Shown: positions 27,691-36,167 of the stretch, piece after piece
How the letters are laid out: every line of letters begins with the position of its first letter
How positions within the stretch are numbered: the stretch's first letter is position 1
Assembly (NCBI GenBank): GCA_003052455.1
Contig: QAPD01000045.1
Location: forward strand, 62,001-126,000
DNA: 64,000 nt
Direction of reading: 5' to 3'
DNA from: Sphaerisporangium cinnabarinum
GTDB taxonomy: Bacteria; Actinomycetota; Actinomycetes; Actinomycetales; Cellulomonadaceae
Translations under genes and position numbers: made by a program
The notes under the pieces: generated by a model
Told to the model about the DNA's origin: nothing
Database searches by the model: none
What the model saw: only the letters and a program-made list of their open reading frames with translations

Positions 27691-30663
27691 ATGACGGCCG
27701 ACGAATCGCCCGCCGCCCGCTACGCCGCGTCCCGGGCCCGCCAGGCGGCGTCCCGCACGCGGCTCGCGGACTTCCGGCAGGTGCTCGACTTCCCCCTCGA
27801 CGACTTCCAGGTGCGCGCGTGCGAGGCGCTGGAGGAGGGTCGCGGCGTGCTCGTCGCCGCACCCACGGGCGCGGGGAAGACGGTCGTGGGCGAGTTCGCG
27901 GTCCACCTCGCCCTCGCGGGCGGGCGCAAGGCGTTCTACACGACCCCCATCAAGGCGCTGTCGAACCAGAAGTACGCCGACCTGGTGCGCCGCCACGGCG
28001 CCGACGCCGTGGGCCTGCTCACCGGGGACACGACGATCAACGGGGAGGCGCCCGTCGTCGTCATGACGACCGAGGTGCTGCGCAACATGCTGTACGCGGG
28101 GTCGCGCACCCTGGACGGGCTCGCGTACGTCGTCATGGACGAGGTGCACTACCTCGCCGACCGGTTCCGCGGGCCGGTGTGGGAAGAGGTGATCATCCAC
28201 CTGCCCGACGACGTGCAGCTCGTGTCCCTGTCCGCGACCGTGTCCAACGCGGAGGAGTTCGGCGACTGGCTGGAGATGGTGCGCGGCGACACGACCGTCG
28301 TCGTCAGCGAGCGCCGGCCCGTGCCGCTGTGGCAGCACGTCCTCGTCGCGTCGGCGAACCCCGCGGCCGGGGTCGCGCACGCGGGCGGCGGGCGCGCGCC
28401 CGGCGCGGACCTGCTCGACCTGTACGCCGGGACCGTGGACCCGACCGACCCGGGCGTCAACCCGCCCATCAACCCCGACCTGCTCGCCGCGTTCCGCACC
28501 GCGCCCCGCACGGGCGGCCCCGGGCCGGGCGGACGGCGGGGGTCCGGCGACCGCGGGTACCGCGGCCGCGGGGGGCGTCGCCCGGGGCCGGACCGGTCCG
28601 TCGTCGGGCGGCGCACCCCCGCCCGGTTCGCCGTCGTGGACGCGCTCGACGCGGACGGGCTGCTGCCCGCGATCTACTTCATCTTCTCCCGCGCCGGGTG
28701 CGAGGGCGCCGTGCAGCAGTGCCTCACCGCGGGGCTGCGCCTGACGTCGCCCGCGGAGGAGGCCGAGATCCGGCGCGTCGCGGAGGAGCGCACCGCGACC
28801 ATCCCCACCGAGGACCTGGAGGTCCTGGGGTACTGGACGTGGACGGAGTCCCTCGCGCGCGGCATCGCGGCCCACCACGCGGGCCTGCTGCCCGTGTTCA
28901 AGGAGACGGTCGAGGAGCTGTTCAGCCGCGGGCTCATCAAGGTCGTGTTCGCCACCGAGACGCTCGCGCTCGGCATCAACATGCCCGCCCGGTCCGTCGC
29001 GCTGGAGAAGCTCGTCAAGTGGGACGGCACCGCGCACGTCGACGTCACCCCGGGGGAGTACACCCAGCTCACCGGGCGTGCCGGGCGGCGCGGCATCGAC
29101 GTCGAGGGGCACGCCGTCGTCGTCGACCACGCGGGCCTGGACCCGGTGCACCTCGCGGGCCTGGCGTCCAAGCGCCTGTACCCGCTGCGCTCGAGCTTCC
29201 GGCCCACGTACAACATGGCGGTCAACCTCGTCGCGCAGGTCGGGCGCGACCGCGCGCGCGAGGTCCTGGAGACGTCGTTCGCGCAGTTCCAGGCCGACCG
29301 GGGCGTCGTCGGCCTGGCCAAGCAGGCCCAGGCGCACGCCGAGGCCCTCGACGGGTACGCGCAGGCCATGACGTGCGACCGCGGCGACTTCGCCGAGTAC
29401 GCGGCTCTGCGGCGGCGCATCACCGCGCGCGAGGGCGACCTGTCGCGCGCCGCGAGCCGGTCGCGCCGCGCCGAGGTCGTCGCCGCGTTCGAGCGCCTGC
29501 GGCCCGGGGACGTCGTCGAGGTGCCGTCCGGGCGGCGCGCGGGCTACGTCGTCGTGCTCGACCCGGGGGAGGGCGCCGGGTTCGACGGGCCGCGCCCCAC
29601 CGTCCTCACGCAGGACCGTCAGGTGAAGAAGCTCACCGTCGCCGACGCACCCGGCGGGATCCGCACCGTCGCGCGCGTGCGCATCCCCAAGACGTTCAAC
29701 GCGCGCGTGCCCGCGCAGCGGCGCGACCTCGCCTCCACGCTGCGCAACGCGCTCGGCGCGCTCGACGAGCCGGGCACCCGCCCCGGCCGCACCACCCGCG
29801 CCCGGTCCGGCGCGACCGACGACGCCCAGCTCGCGCGCCTGCGCGCCCAGCTGCGCGCCCACCCGTGCCACGACTGCCCCGACCGCGAGGACCACGCCCG
29901 CTGGGCCGAGCGGTGGGCGCGGCTGAAGAAGGAGCACGACCAGCTCGTGCGGCGCGTCGAGGGCCGCACAGGGTCCATCGCGCGCGTCTTCGACCGCATC
30001 TGCGACGTCCTCGTCACGCTCGGCTACCTCGCGCCCGCCGAGCCCGCGCAGGACCCGGCCGCGCCCCTCGAGGACGCCCTGGACGAGGAGGAGACCCCCG
30101 CAGACCCACCCACCGGGCGCGCCGCCCGCGAGGCCGCGCGCACCGGCCTGCAGGTCACGCCCGACGGGCAGTGGCTGCGCCGCCTCTACGCCGAGAACGA
30201 CCTGCTCCTGGCCGAGTGCCTGCGCCGCGGCGTGTGGGAGGACCTCGACGCCCCCGCCCTGGCCGCCGTGGTGTCCACGTGCGTGTACGCCGGTCGCCGC
30301 GAGGACCACGGCGAGCCCGACGTCCCCGGCGGCCCCCACGGCAGGCTGGCGCGCGCGCTCGAGGCCACCACGCGCGTGTGGTCCGAGGTCGACGACCTCG
30401 AGGACGAGCACGACATCGACGCGACCGGGCCGCTCGACGAAGGCCTCGTCACCGCCGTGCACCGGTGGGCCGTCGGCCGCAGCCTCGACGCCGTGCTGCG
30501 CGGCTCCGAGATCGCGGCGGGCGACTTCGTGCGCTGGTGCAAGCAGGTCATCGACGTCCTCGACCAGGTCGCGGGCGCCGCCCCCACCCCCGAGGTCCGC
30601 CGCACCGCACGCCAGGCGATCGACCGCCTGCGCCGCGGCGTCGTCGCCTACTCCAGCGTCTGA
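27691..30663 (+). CDS. helY: Ski2/Mtr4-like DEAD/DEAH-box RNA helicase HelY
   Basis: A 990-residue superfamily 2 helicase. Walker A is VAAPTGAGKTVVGEF (57-71), motif II is VVMDEVHYLADRFRGPVWEE and motif III is SLSATVSNAEEFGDW. An Arg/Gly-rich insert (GGRRGSGDRGYRGRGGRR) separates the RecA domains. The second domain has YFIFSRAGCEGAV, HHAGLLPVFKE and QLTGRAGRRGID. A DSHCT-type helical domain forms the C-terminus. Mycobacterial HelY is a 3' to 5' RNA-unwinding enzyme. Its position after tatC and the lipid kinase is conserved. Confidence 0.92.
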   Translation: MTADESPAARYAASRARQAASRTRLADFRQVLDFPLDDFQVRACEALEEGRGVLVAAPTGAGKTVVGEFAVHLALAGGRKAFYTTPIKALSNQKYADLVRRHGADAVGLLTGDTTINGEAPVVVMTTEVLRNMLYAGSRTLDGLAYVVMDEVHYLADRFRGPVWEEVIIHLPDDVQLVSLSATVSNAEEFGDWLEMVRGDTTVVVSERRPVPLWQHVLVASANPAAGVAHAGGGRAPGADLLDLYAGTVDPTDPGVNPPINPDLLAAFRTAPRTGGPGPGGRRGSGDRGYRGRGGRRPGPDRSVVGRRTPARFAVVDALDADGLLPAIYFIFSRAGCEGAVQQCLTAGLRLTSPAEEAEIRRVAEERTATIPTEDLEVLGYWTWTESLARGIAAHHAGLLPVFKETVEELFSRGLIKVVFATETLALGINMPARSVALEKLVKWDGTAHVDVTPGEYTQLTGRAGRRGIDVEGHAVVVDHAGLDPVHLAGLASKRLYPLRSSFRPTYNMAVNLVAQVGRDRAREVLETSFAQFQADRGVVGLAKQAQAHAEALDGYAQAMTCDRGDFAEYAALRRRITAREGDLSRAASRSRRAEVVAAFERLRPGDVVEVPSGRRAGYVVVLDPGEGAGFDGPRPTVLTQDRQVKKLTVADAPGGIRTVARVRIPKTFNARVPAQRRDLASTLRNALGALDEPGTRPGRTTRARSGATDDAQLARLRAQLRAHPCHDCPDREDHARWAERWARLKKEHDQLVRRVEGRTGSIARVFDRICDVLVTLGYLAPAEPAQDPAAPLEDALDEEETPADPPTGRAAREAARTGLQVTPDGQWLRRLYAENDLLLAECLRRGVWEDLDAPALAAVVSTCVYAGRREDHGEPDVPGGPHGRLARALEATTRVWSEVDDLEDEHDIDATGPLDEGLVTAVHRWAVGRSLDAVLRGSEIAAGDFVRWCKQVIDVLDQVAGAAPTPEVRRTARQAIDRLRRGVVAYSSV

Positions 30664-30798
30664 GCGCGCCGTCCCGGCGGCTCGACCCGGTACACGGGGC
30701 GTGACACGGCGGCGCCCGCGCGGCGTGACGTGCACGACACGCGCCCGGACCTGCGCCGACGCCGCCGCCGGGCGGTGAAGCACGGCGGGTTGTGGCGG

Positions 30799-30804
30799 TA
30801 TCGT
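30799..30804 (+). promoter_or_regulatory. Possible leaderless -10 element of the amidohydrolase gene
   Basis: TATCGT, eight bases before the GTG at 30813. Confidence 0.4.
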
Positions 30805-30812
30805 GAAGGACT

Positions 30813-32453
30813 GTGGCCTCAACCCTGTACCGCGGCGGCGTGATCCACTCCCCGGCCGACCCGTTCGCGGAAGCGCTCCTCGTCGACGACGGCGTCATCG
30901 CCTGGATCGGCGCCGACGACACGGCCGACGGGCTCGCCGCCCGCGCCGACCGCGTCATCGACCTCGACGGCGCGCTCGTCGCCCCCGGGTTCGTCGACGC
31001 CCACGTCCACCTGTTCGAGGTCGGGCTCGCCCTGGCCGGCGTCGACCTGTCCGCGAGCGCCGGCGTGACGACGCTCGCGGCCGCGCTGGACGCCGTCGCG
31101 AAGGCTGCGGCCACGGCGCACGAGGACGACGTCGTGCTCGCGTTCGGGTGGGACGAGCGGTCCTGGCCCGAGGGGCGCCCCCCGACGCGCGACGAGCTCG
31201 ACGCCGCGGCGGGCGGCCGCGCGGTGTACGCGGCGCGGGTCGACGTGCACTCCGCGGTGGTGTCCACGACGCTCGCGCGCCGCTGCGCGCTCGAGACGCG
31301 GCCCGGGTGGGACGAGTCGGGCTGGGTCGCGGGGGAGGCGCACCACGTCGCACGCGACGTCGCGCGGGCGGTGTCCCCGGCGCGGCGCACGGACCTGTAC
31401 CGCACGGCGCTGCGGGCCGCGGCCGAGCAGGGCGTGGTGTCGGTCCACGAGATGAGCGCCCCGCACATCGACACGCGCGCCGGGCTGCGGGAGATCCTCG
31501 CCCTCACGGGGGACGCGGCGTCGGGTATGCCGCACGTCGTGGGGTACCGCGGCGAGCTGTGCGCCACGGCCGACGACGCCCGCGCGCTCCTCGCGGACGT
31601 GCCCGGCCTCGCGGGCATCGCGGGCGACCTCAACGTCGACGGGTCGATCGGGTCGCGCACCGCCGCGATGCGGCTGCCGTACCAGGACGGCCCGGACCGC
31701 GGTGACCGCGGAAACCTGTACCTCACGGCGGAGCAGATCGCGGACCACCTGTCCGCGGTCGCGGCGGCCGGGACGCAGGGCGGGTTCCACGTCATCGGGG
31801 ACCGCGCGATGGACGAGCTCGTGCTCGGGCTCGGCCTCGCGGCCGAGGCGCACGGGCAGAGCGCGGTGCGCGCGGCGCGGCACCGGGTCGAGCACGCGCT
31901 GTTCGTCGACGCGACCGCGCTCGCCACGCTCCTGCTGTACGGGGTGAGCCTGAGCATCCAGCCCGCGTTCGACGCCGCCTGGGGCGGCCCGGACGGCATG
32001 TACGCCGCGCGGGTGGGGGCGATGCGGGCGCAGGGCCTGAGCCCGTTCGCGGACCTCGCGGGCGCGGGCGTGCCGCTCGCGTTCGGGTCGGACGCACCGG
32101 TGACGCGGATCGACCCGTGGGCGGGCGTGCTCGCCGCGATGTCGCACGTCGACCCGGACCAGCAGATCTCGGCCCGGGCCGCGTTCCGTGCGCACACGCG
32201 CGGCGGGTGGCGCATCGCCGGGCTCGACCACACCGGCGCCGGGCAGCTGCGCGTCGGGGCGCCCGCGCACCTCGCGGTGTGGCGCGGGGAGCACCTCGTC
32301 GTGCAGGGTGCGCTGGGCCGCACGACGTCGTCGTGGAGCACGGACGCGCGCGCGGGGCAGCCGCTGCTGCCCGAGCTCGGCCCGGACGTGCCGCGACCGC
32401 GGTGCCTGCAGACCGTGCGGGCCGGAGTGCCCCTGTTCGACACGTTCGTCTGA
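30813..32453 (+). CDS. Amidohydrolase family protein (YtcJ/amidohydrolase_3 type)
   Basis: A 546-residue metal-dependent hydrolase. The first metal motif is APGFVDAHVHLFEVG near residue 57. Further ligands are in GFHVIGDRAMDELVL and HRVEHALFVD, and the Asp is in PLAFGSDAPVTRIDPW. This is the YtcJ-like branch of the TIM-barrel amidohydrolases, whose substrates are mostly unknown amides or formamides. The C-terminus returns to the beta-sandwich (GQLRVGAPAHLAVWRGE). It starts at GTG and stands alone between helY and the lnt region. Confidence 0.88.
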   Translation: MASTLYRGGVIHSPADPFAEALLVDDGVIAWIGADDTADGLAARADRVIDLDGALVAPGFVDAHVHLFEVGLALAGVDLSASAGVTTLAAALDAVAKAAATAHEDDVVLAFGWDERSWPEGRPPTRDELDAAAGGRAVYAARVDVHSAVVSTTLARRCALETRPGWDESGWVAGEAHHVARDVARAVSPARRTDLYRTALRAAAEQGVVSVHEMSAPHIDTRAGLREILALTGDAASGMPHVVGYRGELCATADDARALLADVPGLAGIAGDLNVDGSIGSRTAAMRLPYQDGPDRGDRGNLYLTAEQIADHLSAVAAAGTQGGFHVIGDRAMDELVLGLGLAAEAHGQSAVRAARHRVEHALFVDATALATLLLYGVSLSIQPAFDAAWGGPDGMYAARVGAMRAQGLSPFADLAGAGVPLAFGSDAPVTRIDPWAGVLAAMSHVDPDQQISARAAFRAHTRGGWRIAGLDHTGAGQLRVGAPAHLAVWRGEHLVVQGALGRTTSSWSTDARAGQPLLPELGPDVPRPRCLQTVRAGVPLFDTFV

Positions 32454-32463
32454 TCGCTCCCGC

Positions 32464-32491
32464 TTGACAGGGCGGTGAGCCGGAGTAGTTT
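32464..32491 (+). promoter_or_regulatory. Near-consensus sigma-70-type promoter (TTGACA-N16-TAGTTT)
   Basis: A perfect -35 (32464-32469) and a good -10 (32486-32491) with 16-bp spacing, ten bases after the amidohydrolase stop. The expected transcription start is about 32498, next to a GTG. This is the closest match to the vegetative consensus I see in the window. Confidence 0.75.
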
Positions 32492-32498
32492 CGACAGG

Positions 32499-32594
32499 GT
32501 GTTCCGGCCCCCGCGGCCGCAGGGGGATCAGCCACCGACGACGACCCCTCGGCGTGCCGCGCCGGGTACCTGGCCGGGCTCGCGCGCTCAGTAG
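32499..32594 (+). CDS. Putative leaderless small ORF (31 aa) upstream of lnt
   Basis: A GTG lies seven bases after the TAGTTT -10 and opens a 31-codon frame ending in TAG at 32592-32594. The product is Pro/Arg-rich (starts VFRPPRPQGDQPP). The frame fits the leaderless rule that decides other starts here. It has no recognisable homology and contains a CCCCC/GGGGG hairpin (32508-32526). It could be a leader peptide for lnt or a small RNA gene rather than a coding unit. Confidence 0.35.
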   Translation: MFRPPRPQGDQPPTTTPRRAAPGTWPGSRAQ

Positions 32595-32717
32595 AAAACG
32601 TGCTCCGCCGGTGGCGGCGTCGTACGGGCCGAAGGGCGCGCGAGCCCGCACACACTCTCCCGCCGGCTCTCGGCGGACGGGCGCGGCCCCGCCAGGTCTT
32701 CGTGCAGGTCCGTGGCG

Positions 32718-32723
32718 TAGGGT
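32718..32723 (+). promoter_or_regulatory. Leaderless -10 element of lnt
   Basis: TAGGGT, six bases before the GTG at 32730. It lies downstream of the stronger promoter at 32464-32491. Confidence 0.5.
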
Positions 32724-32729
32724 GCACCC

Positions 32730-34490
32730 GTGCACGCCCCCGAGCCCCCGGCCGCTCCCGCCGGGCGATCCCGCCCCGCAGGCACGGCCGCCCGTGCGCC
32801 CGAGACCGGCACGCCCCGCGACCGGCAGCCGGGACCGAGGCCTGGTGCGCAGCCCGACGGCCCGCCCGAGCGCGAGGTGCCCGCAGGCGCGTCGCCTGCC
32901 GCCCCGTCGCCCGCCGTACCGTCGCGGCCCCTCACGCTCCTGCTCGCGCTCGCGGGCGGCCTGCTCACCGACGCCGCGTTCCCCGACCGGGGGTGGTGGG
33001 CGCTCGCGTTCGTCGGTGTGGCCACCCTGTTCTGGGCGCTGCGCCGCGACGGCGCGCGCTGGGGCTTCCTCGTCGGCCTGGTGTGGGGCCTGGCGTTCTT
33101 CCTGCCGCACCTGTGGTGGGCGAACTACGCGACGGAGACCGTGCCGTGGCTCGCGCTGTCCGTCATGGAGGCGTGCTTCGTCGGGCTGCTCGGTGCCGCG
33201 TGGGTCTGGGCACGCCGCTGGTCGTGGCTGACGGGGCGTCCCGGGCGGCAGGCCGTCGCGTTCGCGGTGCTGTTCGTCGGGGTCGAGCAGGCCCGCACCG
33301 AGGTCCCGTTCGGCGGGTTCCCGTGGGGGCGGCTCGCGTTCTCCCAGGCGGACTCCCCGCTGGGCCGCGCGGCGTGGCTCGGGGGAGAGGTCCTCGTGTC
33401 GCTGCTCGTCGCGCTCGTCGGGGCGCTGCTCGCGGTCGCGGTGCTCGCCGTGGTACGCCGCCGTGACGTCGTGACCGGCGCCGTCGTCCCCGTGGCCGTC
33501 GCCGCCGCGCTCGTCGCCGCACCGCTGCTCGTGCCGCTCGACACGCGCGCCGAGGCGGGCACGCTCGCCGTCGGCGCCGTGCAGGGCAACGTGGGCGAGC
33601 CCGGCCTCGGGTCGTTCGCGAACCGGGCCGAGGTGCTGAACAACCACCTGCAGGGCACCCTCGCGCTCCTCGACGACGTCGGGCCGGGCGACCTCGACGT
33701 CGTGCTGTGGCCCGAGAACGGATCCGACCTCGACCCGCAGACCACGCCCGAGGTCGCGCGCGCCATCGACGACGTCGCGCAGGAGGTCGGCGCGCCGATC
33801 CTCGTCGGCGCGCAGGAGTACCCCGAGACCGGCGGCCGGTACAACGTGTCGCTCCTGTGGGAGCCGGGCACCGGCGTCGTCGACCGCTACGCCAAGCAGC
33901 ACCCGGCACCGTTCGGCGAGTACATCCCGCTGCGCTCCCTGCTGCGCGTGTTCTCCGACCAGGTGGACCGCGTGAGCATCGACATGATCGCGGGCACCGA
34001 GACCGGCGTCGTCGACCTCGACGCGCCCCGGCTGGGCCGCACGGTGCCGCTCGGTGTCGTCATCTGCTTCGAGGTCGCCTACGACCGCCTGGTGAACGAC
34101 GCCGTCGACGCGGGCGCCGAGCTGCTCGTCGTGCCGACCAACAACGCCTCGTTCGGGTACACCGCCGAGTCGACGCAGCAGCTCGCGATGTCGCGGCTGC
34201 GCGCCGTGTCGACGGGCCGCGCGACCGTGCAGGTCTCGACCGTCGGCGTGAGCGGCGTCATCGCCCCCGACGGCGCGCTCCTGCAGAGCACCGGCCTGTT
34301 CACCGCCGACCAGATGGTCGCCGACCTGCCGCTGCGCACCAGCCTCACCCCCGCCGTGCGGGCGGGGGACTGGCCGGGTCGCGTGGTCGAGCTCCTCGCC
34401 CTCGGCCTCCTCACCGCCGGCGTCGTCACCGCCGTCCGCGAGCGCCGCAGCCGGACCGCCCCGGTCCCGGCCGGGGACGAGGCGTCGTGA
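32730..34490 (+). CDS. lnt: Apolipoprotein N-acyltransferase
   Basis: A 586-residue membrane enzyme that N-acylates the lipid-modified Cys of lipoproteins. A ~65-residue Pro/Arg-rich cytosolic N-terminus, longer than in E. coli Lnt, precedes about seven hydrophobic helices. The C-terminal nitrilase domain carries the Glu-Lys-Cys triad: Glu in [10 protein letters not shown], Lys in [15 protein letters not shown] and Cys in [11 protein letters not shown]. It starts at GTG. The polyprenol-phosphate mannosyltransferase overlaps its stop (GTGA), an arrangement like mycobacterial Ppm1, in which the two domains are fused or adjacent. Confidence 0.93.
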   Translation: MHAPEPPAAPAGRSRPAGTAARAPETGTPRDRQPGPRPGAQPDGPPEREVPAGASPAAPSPAVPSRPLTLLLALAGGLLTDAAFPDRGWWALAFVGVATLFWALRRDGARWGFLVGLVWGLAFFLPHLWWANYATETVPWLALSVMEACFVGLLGAAWVWARRWSWLTGRPGRQAVAFAVLFVGVEQARTEVPFGGFPWGRLAFSQADSPLGRAAWLGGEVLVSLLVALVGALLAVAVLAVVRRRDVVTGAVVPVAVAAALVAAPLLVPLDTRAEAGTLAVGAVQGNVGEPGLGSFANRAEVLNNHLQGTLALLDDVGPGDLDVVLWPENGSDLDPQTTPEVARAIDDVAQEVGAPILVGAQEYPETGGRYNVSLLWEPGTGVVDRYAKQHPAPFGEYIPLRSLLRVFSDQVDRVSIDMIAGTETGVVDLDAPRLGRTVPLGVVICFEVAYDRLVNDAVDAGAELLVVPTNNASFGYTAESTQQLAMSRLRAVSTGRATVQVSTVGVSGVIAPDGALLQSTGLFTADQMVADLPLRTSLTPAVRAGDWPGRVVELLALGLLTAGVVTAVRERRSRTAPVPAGDEAS

Positions 34491-35302
34491 GCGGGGCCGC
34501 GGGGGAGGGCGGCGCCGCGGTCGGGCGCGTGCTCGTCGTCGTGCCCACGTACGACGAGGCGCTGACCCTGCCGGGCACGCTGGCGCGCCTGCGCGCCGCG
34601 GTCCCGGACGCGGACGTGCTCGTCGTGGACGACGCGAGCCCGGACGGGACGGGTGACCTCGCCGACGCGGCGGCCGCCGCCGACCCGGGCGTGCACGTGC
34701 TGCACCGGGCCGGGAAGGAAGGTCTGGGCGCCGCGTACGTCGCGGGGTTCGGGTGGGGCCTGGACGCCGGGTACGACGTGCTCGTGGAGATGGACGCCGA
34801 CGGCTCCCACCAGCCGGAGCAGCTGCCGTCCCTGCTCGCCGCCCTCGGCCCCGCCTCGGCGGACGGCGCGCCCGACGGCGCGGACCTCGTCATCGGGTCG
34901 CGCTGGGTCCCGGGCGGGCGCGTGGAGAACTGGCCGCGCCACCGCGAGGTGCTCTCGCGCGCGGGCAACGCGTACGTGCGCCTCGCGCTGGGGCTGCACC
35001 TGGGCGACGCGACGGCGGGCTACCGCGCCTACCGCGCGTCGGCGCTGCGCGCGGTCGACCTCGCGAGCGTGGAGTCGCACGGGTACTGCTTCCAGGTCGA
35101 CATGGCGTGGCGGGTCGTGCGGGCGGGGGGCCTGGCGACGGAGGTGCCGATCACGTTCGTCGAGCGCACGGCGGGGCGGTCGAAGATGAGCCGCGCGATC
35201 GTCACCGAGGCGTTGTGGAAGGTGACGGTGTGGGGTGCCCGACGGCGCGCGGCCCAGCTCGCGAGCCTGGCGCGGTCGGTCGCGGGTCGGCGCACGCGCT
35301 GA
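34487..35302 (+). CDS. Polyprenol-phosphate mannosyltransferase (Ppm1/Dpm1-like GT2)
   Basis: A 271-residue GT-A glycosyltransferase. The N-terminal [15 protein letters not shown] and [17 protein letters not shown] bind GDP-mannose, followed by the DxD-containing [17 protein letters not shown]. The segment [20 protein letters not shown] and the late [14 protein letters not shown] are dolichol-phosphate-mannose-synthase hallmarks. The lipid product would feed protein O-mannosylation and lipoglycan synthesis. Its GTG overlaps the lnt stop, so the acyltransferase and mannosyl donor enzyme are made together, as in mycobacteria. Confidence 0.92.
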   Translation: MSGAAGEGGAAVGRVLVVVPTYDEALTLPGTLARLRAAVPDADVLVVDDASPDGTGDLADAAAAADPGVHVLHRAGKEGLGAAYVAGFGWGLDAGYDVLVEMDADGSHQPEQLPSLLAALGPASADGAPDGADLVIGSRWVPGGRVENWPRHREVLSRAGNAYVRLALGLHLGDATAGYRAYRASALRAVDLASVESHGYCFQVDMAWRVVRAGGLATEVPITFVERTAGRSKMSRAIVTEALWKVTVWGARRRAAQLASLARSVAGRRTR

Positions 35303-35403
35303 GGCGTCGTCCCGGCGCGGCCCGCGCGACCCCGCGACGTGCCGGGCGAGTCGGAGACGTGCCGCGCCGGCGCGAGGGTGCGGACCCCGGCCGTCACGCA
35401 CAG

Positions 35404-35437
35404 AGGCCCGGACTCCCTCTCGGGGGTCCGGGCCTTT
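35404..35437. terminator. Strong bidirectional hairpin terminator
   Basis: AGGCCCGGACTCCC pairs with GGGGGTCCGGGCCT around a TCTC loop (one T:G pair), followed by TT. It lies between convergent mannosyltransferase and rbpA genes and can serve both. Confidence 0.85.
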
Positions 35438-35457
35438 CGTGCGGGTGCTGCGAGGCG

Positions 35458-35802
35458 TCAGGCGCTGCGGCGCAGCTTGCCCGCGCGCAGCAGGCCGAGG
35501 CGCTCGTCGAGGAGCTCCTCGAGCTCGGAGATGGTGCGGCGCTCGAGCAGCATGTCCCAGTGGGTGCGGGCGGGCTTGCCGGCCTTGGGCTCGGGGCGCT
35601 CCGCGTCGCGCAGCAGCGCCTCGGCACCGCAGCGGCACTCCCACACCGGGGGGACCTCGGCGTCGGTCGAGAACGGCAGGATGATGGTGTGCCCGTTGGG
35701 GCAGTCGTAGTGCGCCTGGAAGCGGGGGGCGAAGTCGACGCCCTCGTCCGACTCCATGCTCTTCGCACCGATGCTCATCCCGCGCAGCGAACGGTCGGCC
35801 AT
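35458..35802 (-). CDS. rbpA: RNA polymerase-binding protein RbpA
   Basis: A 114-residue actinobacterial RNA polymerase accessory protein that stabilises open complexes with sigma A/HrdB. The N-terminal tail and basic start (MADRSLRGMSIGAKSME) are followed by the core domain YDCPNGHTIILPFS..VPPVWECRCGAEALL, with CPNG and CRCG zinc-like pairs. The C-terminal sigma-interacting helix is KPARTHWDMLLERRTISELEELLDERL. AGGAGG precedes the ATG at 35802. A GGAAC-N18-GTT element upstream matches the sigma-R class promoter known for rbpA in Streptomyces. Confidence 0.95.
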   Translation of the reverse strand: MADRSLRGMSIGAKSMESDEGVDFAPRFQAHYDCPNGHTIILPFSTDAEVPPVWECRCGAEALLRDAERPEPKAGKPARTHWDMLLERRTISELEELLDERLGLLRAGKLRRSA

Positions 35803-35881
35803 GGTGTCCTCCTGAGGGGTCTTCGGGGGTGGGTGGGCGCGCCCGGTGGGGGTGCGGGCAGCGGCCCGGTCTACGAGAGGC

Positions 35882-35907
35882 AACGCCTCACGTGCGGTCG
35901 GTGTTCC
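35882..35907 (-). promoter_or_regulatory. Sigma-R/SigH-type promoter of rbpA (GGAAC-N18-GTT)
   Basis: On the minus strand GGAAC (35907-35903) and GTT (35884-35882) are separated by exactly 18 bases, 80 bp before the rbpA ATG. This is the consensus of thiol-stress ECF sigma factors. A GAGGC-GTT-GCCTC repeat overlaps the -10. Confidence 0.65.
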
Positions 35908-36121
35908 GGTGCGCCGTGAAGGTCCGGTGAACGTCGCGGGGCCCACGGCCTGGTGGCCCCCTGCGCTGCGTCGTGCCGGCCCGCCTCGGCGCGCGGTCCC
36001 AGGCTCCCGGGTTTCGATGCCCCGCGCAACTCCGCGGCCGTCCGACCGCCCCAGACGTGTGCACGCTCACACCTGGCTCCCCGGGGGGCGGGAACAAACC
36101 CGGGGGGAGCCCGGTTGAGCG

Positions 36122-36141
36122 GCATGTACATGCAAACGCAT
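36122..36141. promoter_or_regulatory. Overlapping palindromes before the monooxygenase gene
   Basis: GCATGTACATGC (36122-36133) is a perfect 12-bp palindrome, and ATGC-AAAC-GCAT (36130-36141) overlaps it. They lie 27-46 bp before the start at 36168, where a repressor such as a MarR-family protein could bind. No regulator gene is adjacent. Confidence 0.5.
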
Positions 36142-36167
36142 CGACCTAGGACTTCCGGGAGCACACC

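Larger units (their letters stand above)
35803..36167. other. Divergent regulatory spacer rbpA/monooxygenase
   Basis: This 365-base stretch holds the candidate sigma-R-type promoter of rbpA near one end and a palindrome cluster close to the monooxygenase start at the other end. No coding potential stands out between them. Confidence 0.7.

Noticed and set aside
27457-30822. A 1121-codon minus-strand frame opposite helY
   Set aside because: It is the antisense shadow of a helicase with all motifs intact. The composition is Arg/Gly/Ala-rich without any recognisable fold.
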